From DTU018 sp964618175 (GTDB lineage: Bacteria; Bacillota; Syntrophomonadia; Syntrophomonadales; Syntrophomonadaceae): a DNA stretch of 25,200 nucleotides. Where the stretch lies: positions 1-25,200 of the forward strand of contig CAZTZX010000025.1 of NCBI GenBank assembly GCA_964618175.1. The letters run 5' to 3'. The notes beneath the pieces were generated by a model. It searched no databases. It saw nothing but the letters and a program-made list of their open reading frames with translations, and was not told where the DNA came from. Positions 1 to 6,880 of this stretch are shown piece by piece; position 1 is the stretch's first letter; each line of letters begins with the position of its first letter. Both the position numbers and the translations under genes were made by a program.

Positions 1-486
1 GCTGCTGATGGCCAAGAGATAGCTGACTATGTTCGTATCAGACAAGAGAATTTCACTGAACATCTTATCACCCATAGTTTCACAGAAATCGTTACCATAC
101 CCTCTCTGGATAAAATGGAGGAAGGTCGCCTGAGAGTTGCTCTGCCTGACACCTTGCCTAGGCAGGATATATTTTATACCGGGGATGAATTAATACTTCA
201 TCTGGAGAATGTGGTAATGCTTTTGCAGACCTGTCCTAACTATCATGTCTATTTTGACACCACCAACAAGAATGAGGGCTTTATGCTGTATGCTAAGGAG
301 GATGTGGGGGCTATCGTAGCGAAGAATTCTATCCCCGCGATCACCTTCGCTATAAACGAAAGCAATATGACCGCATCTTTCTGGGATTACTTAAACGGTA
401 GCATCAATGGTATTTCGGATCCCCAGTTGAATAAAAAAGCAGTGATACAAAGACTGCGGGCTTTAATTAAGCAATTAAAGCCCTAA
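1..486 (+). CDS. Hypothetical protein, C-terminal part (5' end outside window)
   Basis: The frame is open from the first base of the window to the TAA at 484-486, so this is the last ~161 residues of a longer protein; the ATG at 115 is internal and has no ribosome binding site before it. The visible part is mixed alpha/beta and soluble, with no membrane segment or signal. It ends in a basic helix (AVIQRLRALIKQLKP). The stretch YTGDELILHLENVVMLLQ followed by a beta-rich segment and SIPAITFAINESNMTASFWDYL resembles effector-type C-terminal halves of some helix-turn-helix regulators, but no DNA-binding domain is in view, so that is only a guess. Its stop overlaps the stop of the convergent cca gene by 2-4 bases, with no room for an intergenic terminator. 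Confidence 0.7.
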   Translation, partial: AADGQEIADYVRIRQENFTEHLITHSFTEIVTIPSLDKMEEGRLRVALPDTLPRQDIFYTGDELILHLENVVMLLQTCPNYHVYFDTTNKNEGFMLYAKEDVGAIVAKNSIPAITFAINESNMTASFWDYLNGSINGISDPQLNKKAVIQRLRALIKQLKP

Positions 487-1379
487 TAAAGGAGCTCTTG
501 GCTTAGCCGCAAAAGAGTAGCGCGGTCATTTTTCTGAGGATCTTCCAGAACGACTTCGAGAAGATGATGGAGCAACTTGCCCATGGACGGACCGGGGGTC
601 ATGCCTATTTTGATTAGATCCTGACCATTGATGGCTAAATCATGGATCGTAAGAGGCGGATCCTTGCTGAGAGTTTGCTCTATCTCCGTTTGCATTTTAT
701 CCAGGGATAAAAAGTCAAAAGGAGGCGCTGAACCCATTATATCGGCTTTCTGCAGGTCATATAGATCCGGCAGGTTGTCTTTACCTACCTGGCTGATCAG
801 CTTCTTAAGGTTAGCATCTTTAAAACCGGCAAAGCGAGTCATATGCGCACCTACCAGAATGGTGACATCCTCAATAGTCCTATTATCATATTTGAGACGC
901 TCCAGACTAGAGCGGGTTATCTCTTGCCCCTTAAGATGATGCCCATAAAAGTGTCCTACTCCATCATCACCCTGGGTGAAGGTAGCCGGTTTACCTATAT
1001 CATGGAAGAGGGCTGCCAGCCGCACCTTAAGGCGAGGGGGCGATGCCTCTAAAACCGCCAGAGCATGCTGAAAAACATCCTTATCGTGGTTTTTGTTGTG
1101 CTGGTCAAAGTTGACCATGGGCATGGCTTCGGGAAGTACATGGGCCAGGAGACCATTGGCCAGCAGCAGTTCCATTCCCCGGATGGGATGATCAGATAAC
1201 AATATCCGATTAAACTCATCACGGATCCTTTCTACGGAAACCTCAGCAAGAAGATCATGCAGATCAAGCATAACCTCGACTACCGAGGAGTGCAGAGTAA
1301 AATCAAGGCTGACGGCAAAGCGAATAGCTCGCATCATCCGCAGCGGATCTTCCAGAAATCGCTCTCGAGAATGGTTCAG
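483..1379 (-). CDS. cca: CCA tRNA nucleotidyltransferase, C-terminal ~300 residues (5' end lost in gap)
   Basis: A tRNA nucleotidyltransferase adds or repairs the 3'-CCA end of tRNAs in the cytoplasm. The visible part starts in the signature that follows the catalytic head (ERFLEDPLRMMRAIRFAVSLDF), continues through the neck/body helices (ERIRDEFNRILLSDHPIRGMELL), and reaches an HD domain with LAALFHDIGKP and a later HHLKGQE histidine pair. Full-length class II enzymes are about 450 residues. The missing ~150 N-terminal residues include the GS..R and D-x-D catalytic head, so from this sequence one cannot tell a full CCA-adding enzyme from a CC-adding or A-adding one. The open frame running across the Ns into the upstream CoA-transferase is an assembly coincidence. 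It ends tail to tail with the gene at 1-486. Confidence 0.88.
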   Translation of the reverse strand: MNHSRERFLEDPLRMMRAIRFAVSLDFTLHSSVVEVMLDLHDLLAEVSVERIRDEFNRILLSDHPIRGMELLLANGLLAHVLPEAMPMVNFDQHNKNHDKDVFQHALAVLEASPPRLKVRLAALFHDIGKPATFTQGDDGVGHFYGHHLKGQEITRSSLERLKYDNRTIEDVTILVGAHMTRFAGFKDANLKKLISQVGKDNLPDLYDLQKADIMGSAPPFDFLSLDKMQTEIEQTLSKDPPLTIHDLAINGQDLIKIGMTPGPSMGKLLHHLLEVVLEDPQKNDRATLLRLSQELLY

Positions 1380-1479
1380 NNNNNNNNNNNNNNNNNNNNN
1401 NNNNNNNNNNNNNNNNNNNNNNNNNNNNNNNNNNNNNNNNNNNNNNNNNNNNNNNNNNNNNNNNNNNNNNNNNNNNNNN
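1380..1479. other. Assembly gap (100 N)
   Basis: Exactly 100 N, the usual placeholder for a gap of unknown size. The coding sequence on the right is a CoA-transferase lacking roughly its last 100 residues, and that on the left a CCA-adding enzyme lacking roughly its first 150. The true gap should therefore be near 750 bases or more, if the two genes are adjacent. Confidence 0.97.
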
Positions 1480-2483
1480 TGACGAAAGCCAGCCGTCTCC
1501 GAACAAACCTGACCGTATAGGTCGATCTCAATGGCGTTATTGATAGCGACCACTTTATTATTACGGGCGATATTGGCCGGATCGTTGGTATAGAGGACAT
1601 CATGACTGGCGCAAGCCGGATTGCAGTGTACAAATTCGTAGAGTTTTTTACTGCCCATGGCAAAGGTATAGGCCATCTTGTAACGGTCAATACTCTTATA
1701 ACGTCCCGTTACCCGACCAGCTTCATACATATCCACATATGAATCGACCAGCATTTCCGTGTGGACACCTAGGTCCTTTAGGTCGGATTGAGCGATCATA
1801 GCACCGACTGCATTGGGCATAGCCCCAATTCCAAGCTGCAGACAGGCTCCATCTTCGATTTCCTCCATGACCAAATGCGCAATGTCCCGATCAACATCGC
1901 TGATTATAGGGTTGGGGATCTCAGGAATATCCCAACTGGTCTCAACTATTGCATCTACCTGGGATATATGGATCGATTCATTAGTACCGCCCAGACAAAC
2001 CGGAACTTTATCATTTACTTCTACAACTATTCGTTTGGCCCGATCAGCAATGGCTTTGGTAAACGAGTTGGAGGTCCCAAAATTGAAAAAGCCATGTTCA
2101 TCCATAGGAGCTACTGTCAGAAAGGCCACATCTGTATCGATGTAGCGCTGATAGAGCAGGGGGGCCTCATGGAAAAGAAACGGGATATAATTACATAAAC
2201 CCTGGGAATGCAGCTTGCGCTCAGCCGCCGAAAAGTGCCAACTGCTGTAGATAAAATGGCGGCGGGAGGGGTCGACCAGGGCTACTTGGGCGGGAAAAAT
2301 AGAAGTGGTGGCCCGAATCTTAACATCCCAAAGCTCGTTTACCCGTTTGGAAAGCGCTTCATCCAATATCCGTGGTGCCATAACAAAGGCGCTGTATTCG
2401 ACCCAATCACCAGAATTCACTAGCTGTACAGCTGTTTGAGGGGAAACCAACTTCTGTTGGTATTCATTAATGTAAGACTCCAT
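1480..2483 (-). CDS. Acetyl-CoA hydrolase/transferase family CoA-transferase, N-terminal part
   Basis: This belongs to the family of 4-hydroxybutyrate, butyryl-CoA:acetate and succinyl-CoA:acetate CoA-transferases, which move CoA between acyl groups through a glutamyl-CoA thioester. The first 334 residues are visible: N-terminal half (TVAPMDEHGFFNFGTS), linker, then the second domain with LQLGIGAMPNAVGAMI and LGVHTEMLVDS. The Glu of HTEM (about residue 243) aligns, from memory, with the catalytic glutamate of the 4-hydroxybutyrate enzyme. The downstream IEIDLYGQVCSETAGF is the usual block before a G-rich loop, which is lost in the gap. The family is about 430-450 residues long. The ATG at 2483 has AGGAGGT (2488-2494 on the complement) five bases upstream. 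It is divergent from a crotonase gene, which suggests a role in fatty-acid activation or release of short acyl groups; the exact substrate cannot be read from the sequence. Confidence 0.87.
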
Positions 2484-2560
2484 TGCAACCTCCTGAGATT
2501 GAAGTATTCTGCTTATAAATGGGGGATCATGTCTATTAGCTGGGCTAACGGTAATCCCAA

Positions 2561-2657
2561 CAATTTGTTCGGCATTTCACAATGGAAATCCTTTGCATCA
2601 ATATTCCGAATAATTACCAACCTTGGTAATAAAGTTTTATTAAGCCGAACAAAATTG
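2561..2657. promoter_or_regulatory. Divergent control region with 18-bp palindrome inside a wider inverted repeat
   Basis: Seen directly: ATTACCAA-CC-TTGGTAAT is a perfect inverted repeat at 2613-2630. It lies inside a larger imperfect pair, CAATTTGTTCGGC (2561-2573) and GCCGAACAAAATTG (2644-2657), which match except for one extra A. A further GGTAAT half-site occurs at 2550-2555. The region lies between the CoA-transferase (minus) and the crotonase/flavodiiron genes (plus). The size and symmetry of the inner palindrome fit the operator of a TetR-, FadR- or MarR-type dimer; this is inference, and no regulator gene is adjacent. Confidence 0.45.
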
Positions 2658-2675
2658 CTGATATCAAAGCAGTCA

Positions 2676-2704
2676 TTCACGAGAATATACTTGAATGGTA
2701 TAAT
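2676..2704 (+). promoter_or_regulatory. Probable sigma-A promoter for the crotonase-like gene
   Basis: TTCACG (2676-2681), a 17-base spacer and TATAAT (2699-2704), preceded by TG at 2696-2697 (an extended -10). The start codon is at 2753, leaving a leader of about 40 bases. The palindrome at 2613-2630 lies just upstream of the -35 box, where an activator or looping repressor could bind. Confidence 0.55.
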
Positions 2705-2752
2705 ATTGGCAACGGGAATAATGCAACCATGGAGAAAGGTGGAGAAACAACC

Positions 2753-3483
2753 ATGCTGAAAGAATGGGAAACTGTAAAATTAGAGATCAGCGACAACGGA
2801 GTAGCAGTTCTGACCTTAAATCGGCCCGAGTACATGAACTCTGTCAATGTTGAGTTTTGCCGGGATTATCCCCAAGCCTGCCAAGCGATTAGGGACCATA
2901 ATGCCAAGGTCATGATCCTCACTGGAGCAGGCCGCGGATTCTGTTCGGGTGGAGATGTATCAGTACTGGCCGCCATGGATAGTCCGGCCAAATCCAAGTG
3001 GACCTATGACCAGTCGACCGATGTAGTGAGGACCACCTATGAAATGGAAATACCGGTTATTGCTGCTGTCAATGGTGCAGTGGCAGGGGCGGGAACTGCT
3101 TTGCTGATGGCCTGTGACTTAATTATTGCTGCTGATGCCGCCAAGATAGCTTTCAATTTTATTAACGTAGCTTTTTGCCCAGACAGCGGTGCTTCCTATT
3201 TCTTGACCCGTCTGGTGGGTTACCAGAAGGCTGCGGAAATACTAATGTTTGGCAAGGTGCTCAAGAGCCAGGAAGCTGAGCAGCTGGGGATTGTCAATAA
3301 AGTGGTGGCTGCTGACGATCTTATGAATGAGGCTTTACGTTGGGCGGGTAAACTAGCCGCATTGCCTGGTTACACTATCAAGATGGATAAAAAGCTGCTG
3401 CGGGCTGCTATGTCTAACGATTTCTACCAGCAGGCTGAACTGGAAAGCATGTATCAGGTGCTGACCTGGTCTTCTGATGACTT
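2753..3483 (+). CDS. Crotonase-superfamily protein, PaaG-like enoyl-CoA hydratase/isomerase (3' end lost in gap)
   Basis: The crotonase fold acts on acyl-CoA thioesters, and the visible 243 of about 260 residues carry its landmarks: LTLNRPEYMNS, GAGRGFCSGGD (CoA/oxyanion loop, ~58-68) and AAVNGAVAGAGTALLMACD (~104-122). The two hydratase glutamates are absent: the first position is Ala116, and the PEINLG motif is replaced by NFINVAF. The PDSG aspartate (Asp144) followed by SYFLTRLVG is kept, as in PaaG-type isomerases. A dehydrating/hydrating crotonase role is therefore doubtful, and isomerase or another acyl-CoA reaction is more likely. I chose the ATG at 2753 because GGAGAAAGGTGGAG (2731-2744) precedes it; an ATG at 2729 has no such site. 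The frame that seems to continue into the flavodiiron gene runs through 100 N and is not a real fusion. Confidence 0.82.
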
Positions 3484-3583
3484 NNNNNNNNNNNNNNNNN
3501 NNNNNNNNNNNNNNNNNNNNNNNNNNNNNNNNNNNNNNNNNNNNNNNNNNNNNNNNNNNNNNNNNNNNNNNNNNNNNNNNNNN
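3484..3583. other. Assembly gap (100 N)
   Basis: Exactly 100 N. The left gene lacks about 20 C-terminal crotonase residues, and the right gene lacks the ~78 residues before the HxExDH motif of flavodiiron proteins. At least ~290 bases plus an intergenic spacer must be missing, so the 100 N are a placeholder. Confidence 0.97.
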
Positions 3584-5971
3584 ATCAATCATGCTGAACC
3601 GGATCACACAGGCTCTATCGAGGCACTTTTAACCCTCAATCCCCAAATGACCATTCTGGGCAGCGGCACTGCCATAGATCTTCTCAAAGAGATTGCTAAT
3701 AAAAGCTTTGAGCATCAAATAGTTGAACAAGGGAGCAAATTATCTTTAGGTGATCGAACCTTGTCCTTTATAGGTGCTCCTTTTTTACACTGGCCTGATT
3801 CCATATTCACGTATTTGGAGGAAGAAGGCATTTTGTTTTCCTGTGATTCGTTTGGTTGTCATTTCCCGGACGAAAGGCTGTTCAATGATGTCATCGACAG
3901 AGATTTTGTAGATGCTTATCAGTATTACTTTGACAAAATAATGGGCCCCTTTAAACCTTTTGTATTAGAAGCCTTGGAAAAAATCAAGGATCTCAATTTG
4001 GAGTTGATTTGTCCAGGGCATGGACCGATCCTGCGGGAAAACATACCGTATTATGTGGATCTGTACCGCCAATGGGCCACTCAGACTCGCTTATATAATG
4101 ATGACCGGCCCCTGATTGTAGTAGCCTATGTGAGTGCTTACGGATATACCGAAACTTTAGCCAACAGCATCATTGAAGGGATCGCAATGATCGGCGATTT
4201 CAATGTTCAAAAACATGACCTGGTCTATGCGGAACTAGATAGAGTTCTGCAGGGCATCAATGAGGCTGACGGTCTGCTGGTGGGTTCATCTACTATCAAC
4301 GGTGATGCCTTGCCCCCGATCTGGCGACTGCTTATTAACTTGTCTCCCATCACTCATGCCGGCAAGGTAGCGGCAGCCTTTGGCTCCTATGGCTGGAGCG
4401 GCGAAGCTGTACCCAGTATTGAGGCACGTTTTAATTCTTTGCGAATGAAGGTCATACCTGGACTGCGGGTGCGGCTGAAACCCAATAATAATGATCTGGA
4501 TAAGGCTTTTCAGCTGGGGATGGACTTTGCCAAGACGATCCAGCAGCAAAAACAGGATGTTTCTAAGTTAAGGTGGCGCTGCCTGGTGTGCGGTCATATA
4601 CATGAAGGAGCGGAACCGCCAGCGATATGTCCGGCCTGTGGGCTGGGTCAAGAAAACTTCGAATTGATACAGGCCGAGGATGCATTTGCCAATGATACCG
4701 AGGAAAGGTTTGTGGTCGTAGGCGGAGGGATCGCGGCACTATCGGCAGCTCAGGCTATCCGTGAGCGAAACAAAACAGCTGCTATAACTATGGTAACCGA
4801 TGAACCAGTGCTTCCTTATTACCGTACTATGCTATCTGATTATCTGGGCGAAGAGCTGAATGCGGAACGGTTATTTGTACACGACTTGGCCTGGTATCGT
4901 GAGAACCGCATTGATGTTCTAACTGATCAACGGGTTGTTAAGCTGGACAGCAGTGCACGCCAGGTGGAAACCAAAGACGGAACGGTCATCAGTTATGATA
5001 AATTGATCATCGCGACCGGAGCCGCCAGCAATGTTCCTCCTTTCAAGGGGGTTGATCTCCCTGGTGTTTATACTCTGCGCAGTCTTTTGGATGCTCGTCG
5101 GTTGAAAGAGGCCCTCCAAGAGGCCAAAAAAGCCGTAGTTATCGGTGGGGGCGTCTTAGGACTGGAAGCAGTGGAAGAATTGATCGGCCTGGGATGGGAA
5201 GTAGCGGTGGTGGAGTATAATGAACGACTGATGCCCAGACAACTTGATCCGCAAGCTTCCAATATACTGAAAGATTTGATGGAAGCTAAAGGGATCGCCT
5301 TGCATCTGGGGGTAGCCACCGAAGAAATCGTTGGTGAGAGCTCGGTGCAGGGAGTGCGCCTCAACAACGGGCAGACCCTCCCCGCTGACTTGGTTATTAT
5401 TTCTACCGGCGTGAAGCCCCAGGTGGAGTTGGCTCAGGAGGCTGGCCTGAATATTCAGCAGGGAATAGTGGTAGATCAGCAAATGCGTACCAATATTGAT
5501 GGAATCTATGCGGCCGGGGATGTAGCCCAATTCGGTGAACGGGTCATCGGGCTGTGGCCGGTATCTTTGGAAATGGGTCGGGTAGCGGGAGCTGTTGCGG
5601 CGGGGGATTGGGTTGAGTTCAAAATGCCTACGCTTTCTACAGTACTGGCGGCCTTTGATCGCGAGATCTTTTCCATTGGTGAGGTCAATTTCCCAGATGA
5701 CCAGATCAGGAAGGTAGTAGTTGAAGATCCGACTACCGGTTATTTCAAGAAAAGCTATCTGAAAGATGGAGTACTGGTGGGAGAGATCATCATTGCCCAA
5801 CAGGTGGACAGCAGTGCCAGCCTGCAACAATTGGGCAGGGACAGCCAGGGTGAGAAGGTTCATAATAAATGGAAGTGCCGGGTGTGTGGTTATATTCATG
5901 AAGGCCCGGAACCACCAGAGATATGCCCTGTTTGCGGAGCTGGGCCGGATGACTTTGAACCGGCCGATTAA
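3584..5971 (+). CDS. Five-domain flavodiiron protein (FDP core-rubredoxin-NROR-rubredoxin), 5' end in gap
   Basis: Flavodiiron proteins reduce O2 (or H2O2/NO) to harmless products at a di-iron site in the cytoplasm. The visible 795 residues hold, in order: a metallo-beta-lactamase-like domain (3584-4100) with diiron ligands in NHAEPDH (3587-3607), the His of FLHWPDS (3788-3790), the Asp of LFSCDSFG and the His of CPGHGP; a flavodoxin domain with the FMN loop SAYGYTETLA (4132-4161) and GSYGWSGEA; a first rubredoxin (CLVCG...CPACG, 4591-4641); an FAD/NADH rubredoxin-oxidoreductase (VVVGGGIAALSAAQ, VVIGGGVLGLEA, IYAAGDV); and a last rubredoxin (CRVCG...CPVCG, 5875-5937). Both rubredoxins are the short ~35-residue type. 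The protein should therefore take electrons directly from NADH with no separate partner. Five-domain FDPs are, to my recollection, known from Syntrophomonas wolfei. Only the first ~78 residues are missing. Confidence 0.93.
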   Translation: MNHAEPDHTGSIEALLTLNPQMTILGSGTAIDLLKEIANKSFEHQIVEQGSKLSLGDRTLSFIGAPFLHWPDSIFTYLEEEGILFSCDSFGCHFPDERLFNDVIDRDFVDAYQYYFDKIMGPFKPFVLEALEKIKDLNLELICPGHGPILRENIPYYVDLYRQWATQTRLYNDDRPLIVVAYVSAYGYTETLANSIIEGIAMIGDFNVQKHDLVYAELDRVLQGINEADGLLVGSSTINGDALPPIWRLLINLSPITHAGKVAAAFGSYGWSGEAVPSIEARFNSLRMKVIPGLRVRLKPNNNDLDKAFQLGMDFAKTIQQQKQDVSKLRWRCLVCGHIHEGAEPPAICPACGLGQENFELIQAEDAFANDTEERFVVVGGGIAALSAAQAIRERNKTAAITMVTDEPVLPYYRTMLSDYLGEELNAERLFVHDLAWYRENRIDVLTDQRVVKLDSSARQVETKDGTVISYDKLIIATGAASNVPPFKGVDLPGVYTLRSLLDARRLKEALQEAKKAVVIGGGVLGLEAVEELIGLGWEVAVVEYNERLMPRQLDPQASNILKDLMEAKGIALHLGVATEEIVGESSVQGVRLNNGQTLPADLVIISTGVKPQVELAQEAGLNIQQGIVVDQQMRTNIDGIYAAGDVAQFGERVIGLWPVSLEMGRVAGAVAAGDWVEFKMPTLSTVLAAFDREIFSIGEVNFPDDQIRKVVVEDPTTGYFKKSYLKDGVLVGEIIIAQQVDSSASLQQLGRDSQGEKVHNKWKCRVCGYIHEGPEPPEICPVCGAGPDDFEPAD

Positions 5972-6028
5972 AGGAACCTATTACTATTCTTGCTCTTTCC
6001 GGGCGGAAGATTATATGGTGGTGCGTCG

Positions 6029-6811
6029 ATGTTGTCTTATTTATTGATCATTTTGGTAGGATTGGTTGCCGGAACCCTGGGTGCAATAATAGGTGTTGGC
6101 GGTGCAGTGGTTATGCTGCCCGCCTCCGAATTTTTGATGAATCTGTCCACTGTAGATTCTATAGGCACCACATTATTTGCGGTTATGTTCACGGCTTTAT
6201 CTGGGGGCTGGGCACATTATCGGCAGGGAAATGTCAATGTATCCTGGGGGTTACGAGTCGGCTTAGGCGGATTGCTTGGGGTTGTCCTGGGTTCCTACCT
6301 ATTTAAGGAATATCTGAGCACCCAGGAACATCTACTAACTTTAATGCTGGCTGTTTTATTCGCCTTTTTGACCATTCGCATGGCGAAAGATACTTGGCAG
6401 GAAATAAAGAACCGTGACAGTGGTCAGAATCAGACTAGTTCAAAGGCACCGCTTTGGACTATGCCCATTGTAGGGCTGGTAGTTGGATGTTTAACGGGTG
6501 TATTGGGATTGGGTGGAGGATTCCTTATTGTACCGGCTATGATCTGGTTGTATGGAGCTCCTCCTTATCTGGCAGTGGGAACTACGCTCCTGGCTATTCT
6601 CCCGATTACGGCGGTGGGAGCCTTCGCTAAGTTAAGCCAAGGATTTGTGGTATTACCAATTGCGTTACTAATGGGTGTGGGCACTCTGATAGGTACTCAA
6701 CTGGGTGCACCGGTCACTCGCTTTATCAAACCAGCGGTATTTAAGGGGATATTTACCCTGCTGTTTATCCTGCTTACCATTAGTTATCTAGCTAGTAGCT
6801 TGGCATATTAA
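6029..6811 (+). CDS. TauE/SafE family membrane permease
   Basis: This is a 260-residue polytopic membrane protein with about eight hydrophobic segments in two related halves. Each half opens with a glycine-rich signature: GLVAGTLGAIIGVGGAVVMLP near the N-terminus, and VGCLTGVLGLGGGFLIVP at about residues 152-169. This is typical of the TauE/SafE family, which moves sulfite, sulfoacetate or other organic anions across the cytoplasmic membrane; the substrate cannot be told from the sequence. The ATG at 6029 is preferred, with GGTGG at 6016-6020; an upstream TTG at 5990 would add 13 non-hydrophobic residues and has no clear site. It lies 57 bases after the flavodiiron gene on the same strand with no terminator between, so co-transcription is likely. 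Confidence 0.85.
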   Translation: MLSYLLIILVGLVAGTLGAIIGVGGAVVMLPASEFLMNLSTVDSIGTTLFAVMFTALSGGWAHYRQGNVNVSWGLRVGLGGLLGVVLGSYLFKEYLSTQEHLLTLMLAVLFAFLTIRMAKDTWQEIKNRDSGQNQTSSKAPLWTMPIVGLVVGCLTGVLGLGGGFLIVPAMIWLYGAPPYLAVGTTLLAILPITAVGAFAKLSQGFVVLPIALLMGVGTLIGTQLGAPVTRFIKPAVFKGIFTLLFILLTISYLASSLAY

Positions 6812-6829
6812 TAACTCATCAAGTTATGA

Positions 6830-6859
6830 CTCTCTGTTATCGATAATCTTAACAGAGAG
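6830..6859 (+). other. Perfect 10-bp hairpin between two membrane-protein genes
   Basis: CTCTCTGTTA (6830-6839) and TAACAGAGAG (6850-6859) are exact reverse complements around a 10-base loop. The stem is AT-rich at its inner end, and the following bases (ATAGACTAG) are not a U tract, so it is a poor intrinsic terminator. It may be an mRNA stabiliser or a dimer operator. Confidence 0.45.
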
Positions 6860-6880
6860 ATAGACTAGTGAGGTGACAAG

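Noticed and set aside
483..2483. A 666-residue CoA-transferase/tRNA nucleotidyltransferase fusion
   Set aside because: The frame crosses 100 N of unknown true length, and both halves lack the ends expected of separate proteins. I annotate two genes.
5156..5899. Long open frame (247 codons) antisense to the NROR/rubredoxin domains
   Set aside because: It has no ribosome binding site, its composition follows the shadow of the coding strand (rich in His, Gln, Leu, Pro), and the plus-strand protein is well recognised throughout.
2729..5971. A 1080-residue crotonase/flavodiiron fusion
   Set aside because: Same reason: the join lies in 100 N, and more coding sequence is missing than they can hold.
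6830..6859. Hairpin before 6881 as a Rho-independent terminator
   Set aside because: Weak GC content at the loop side and no following T run.
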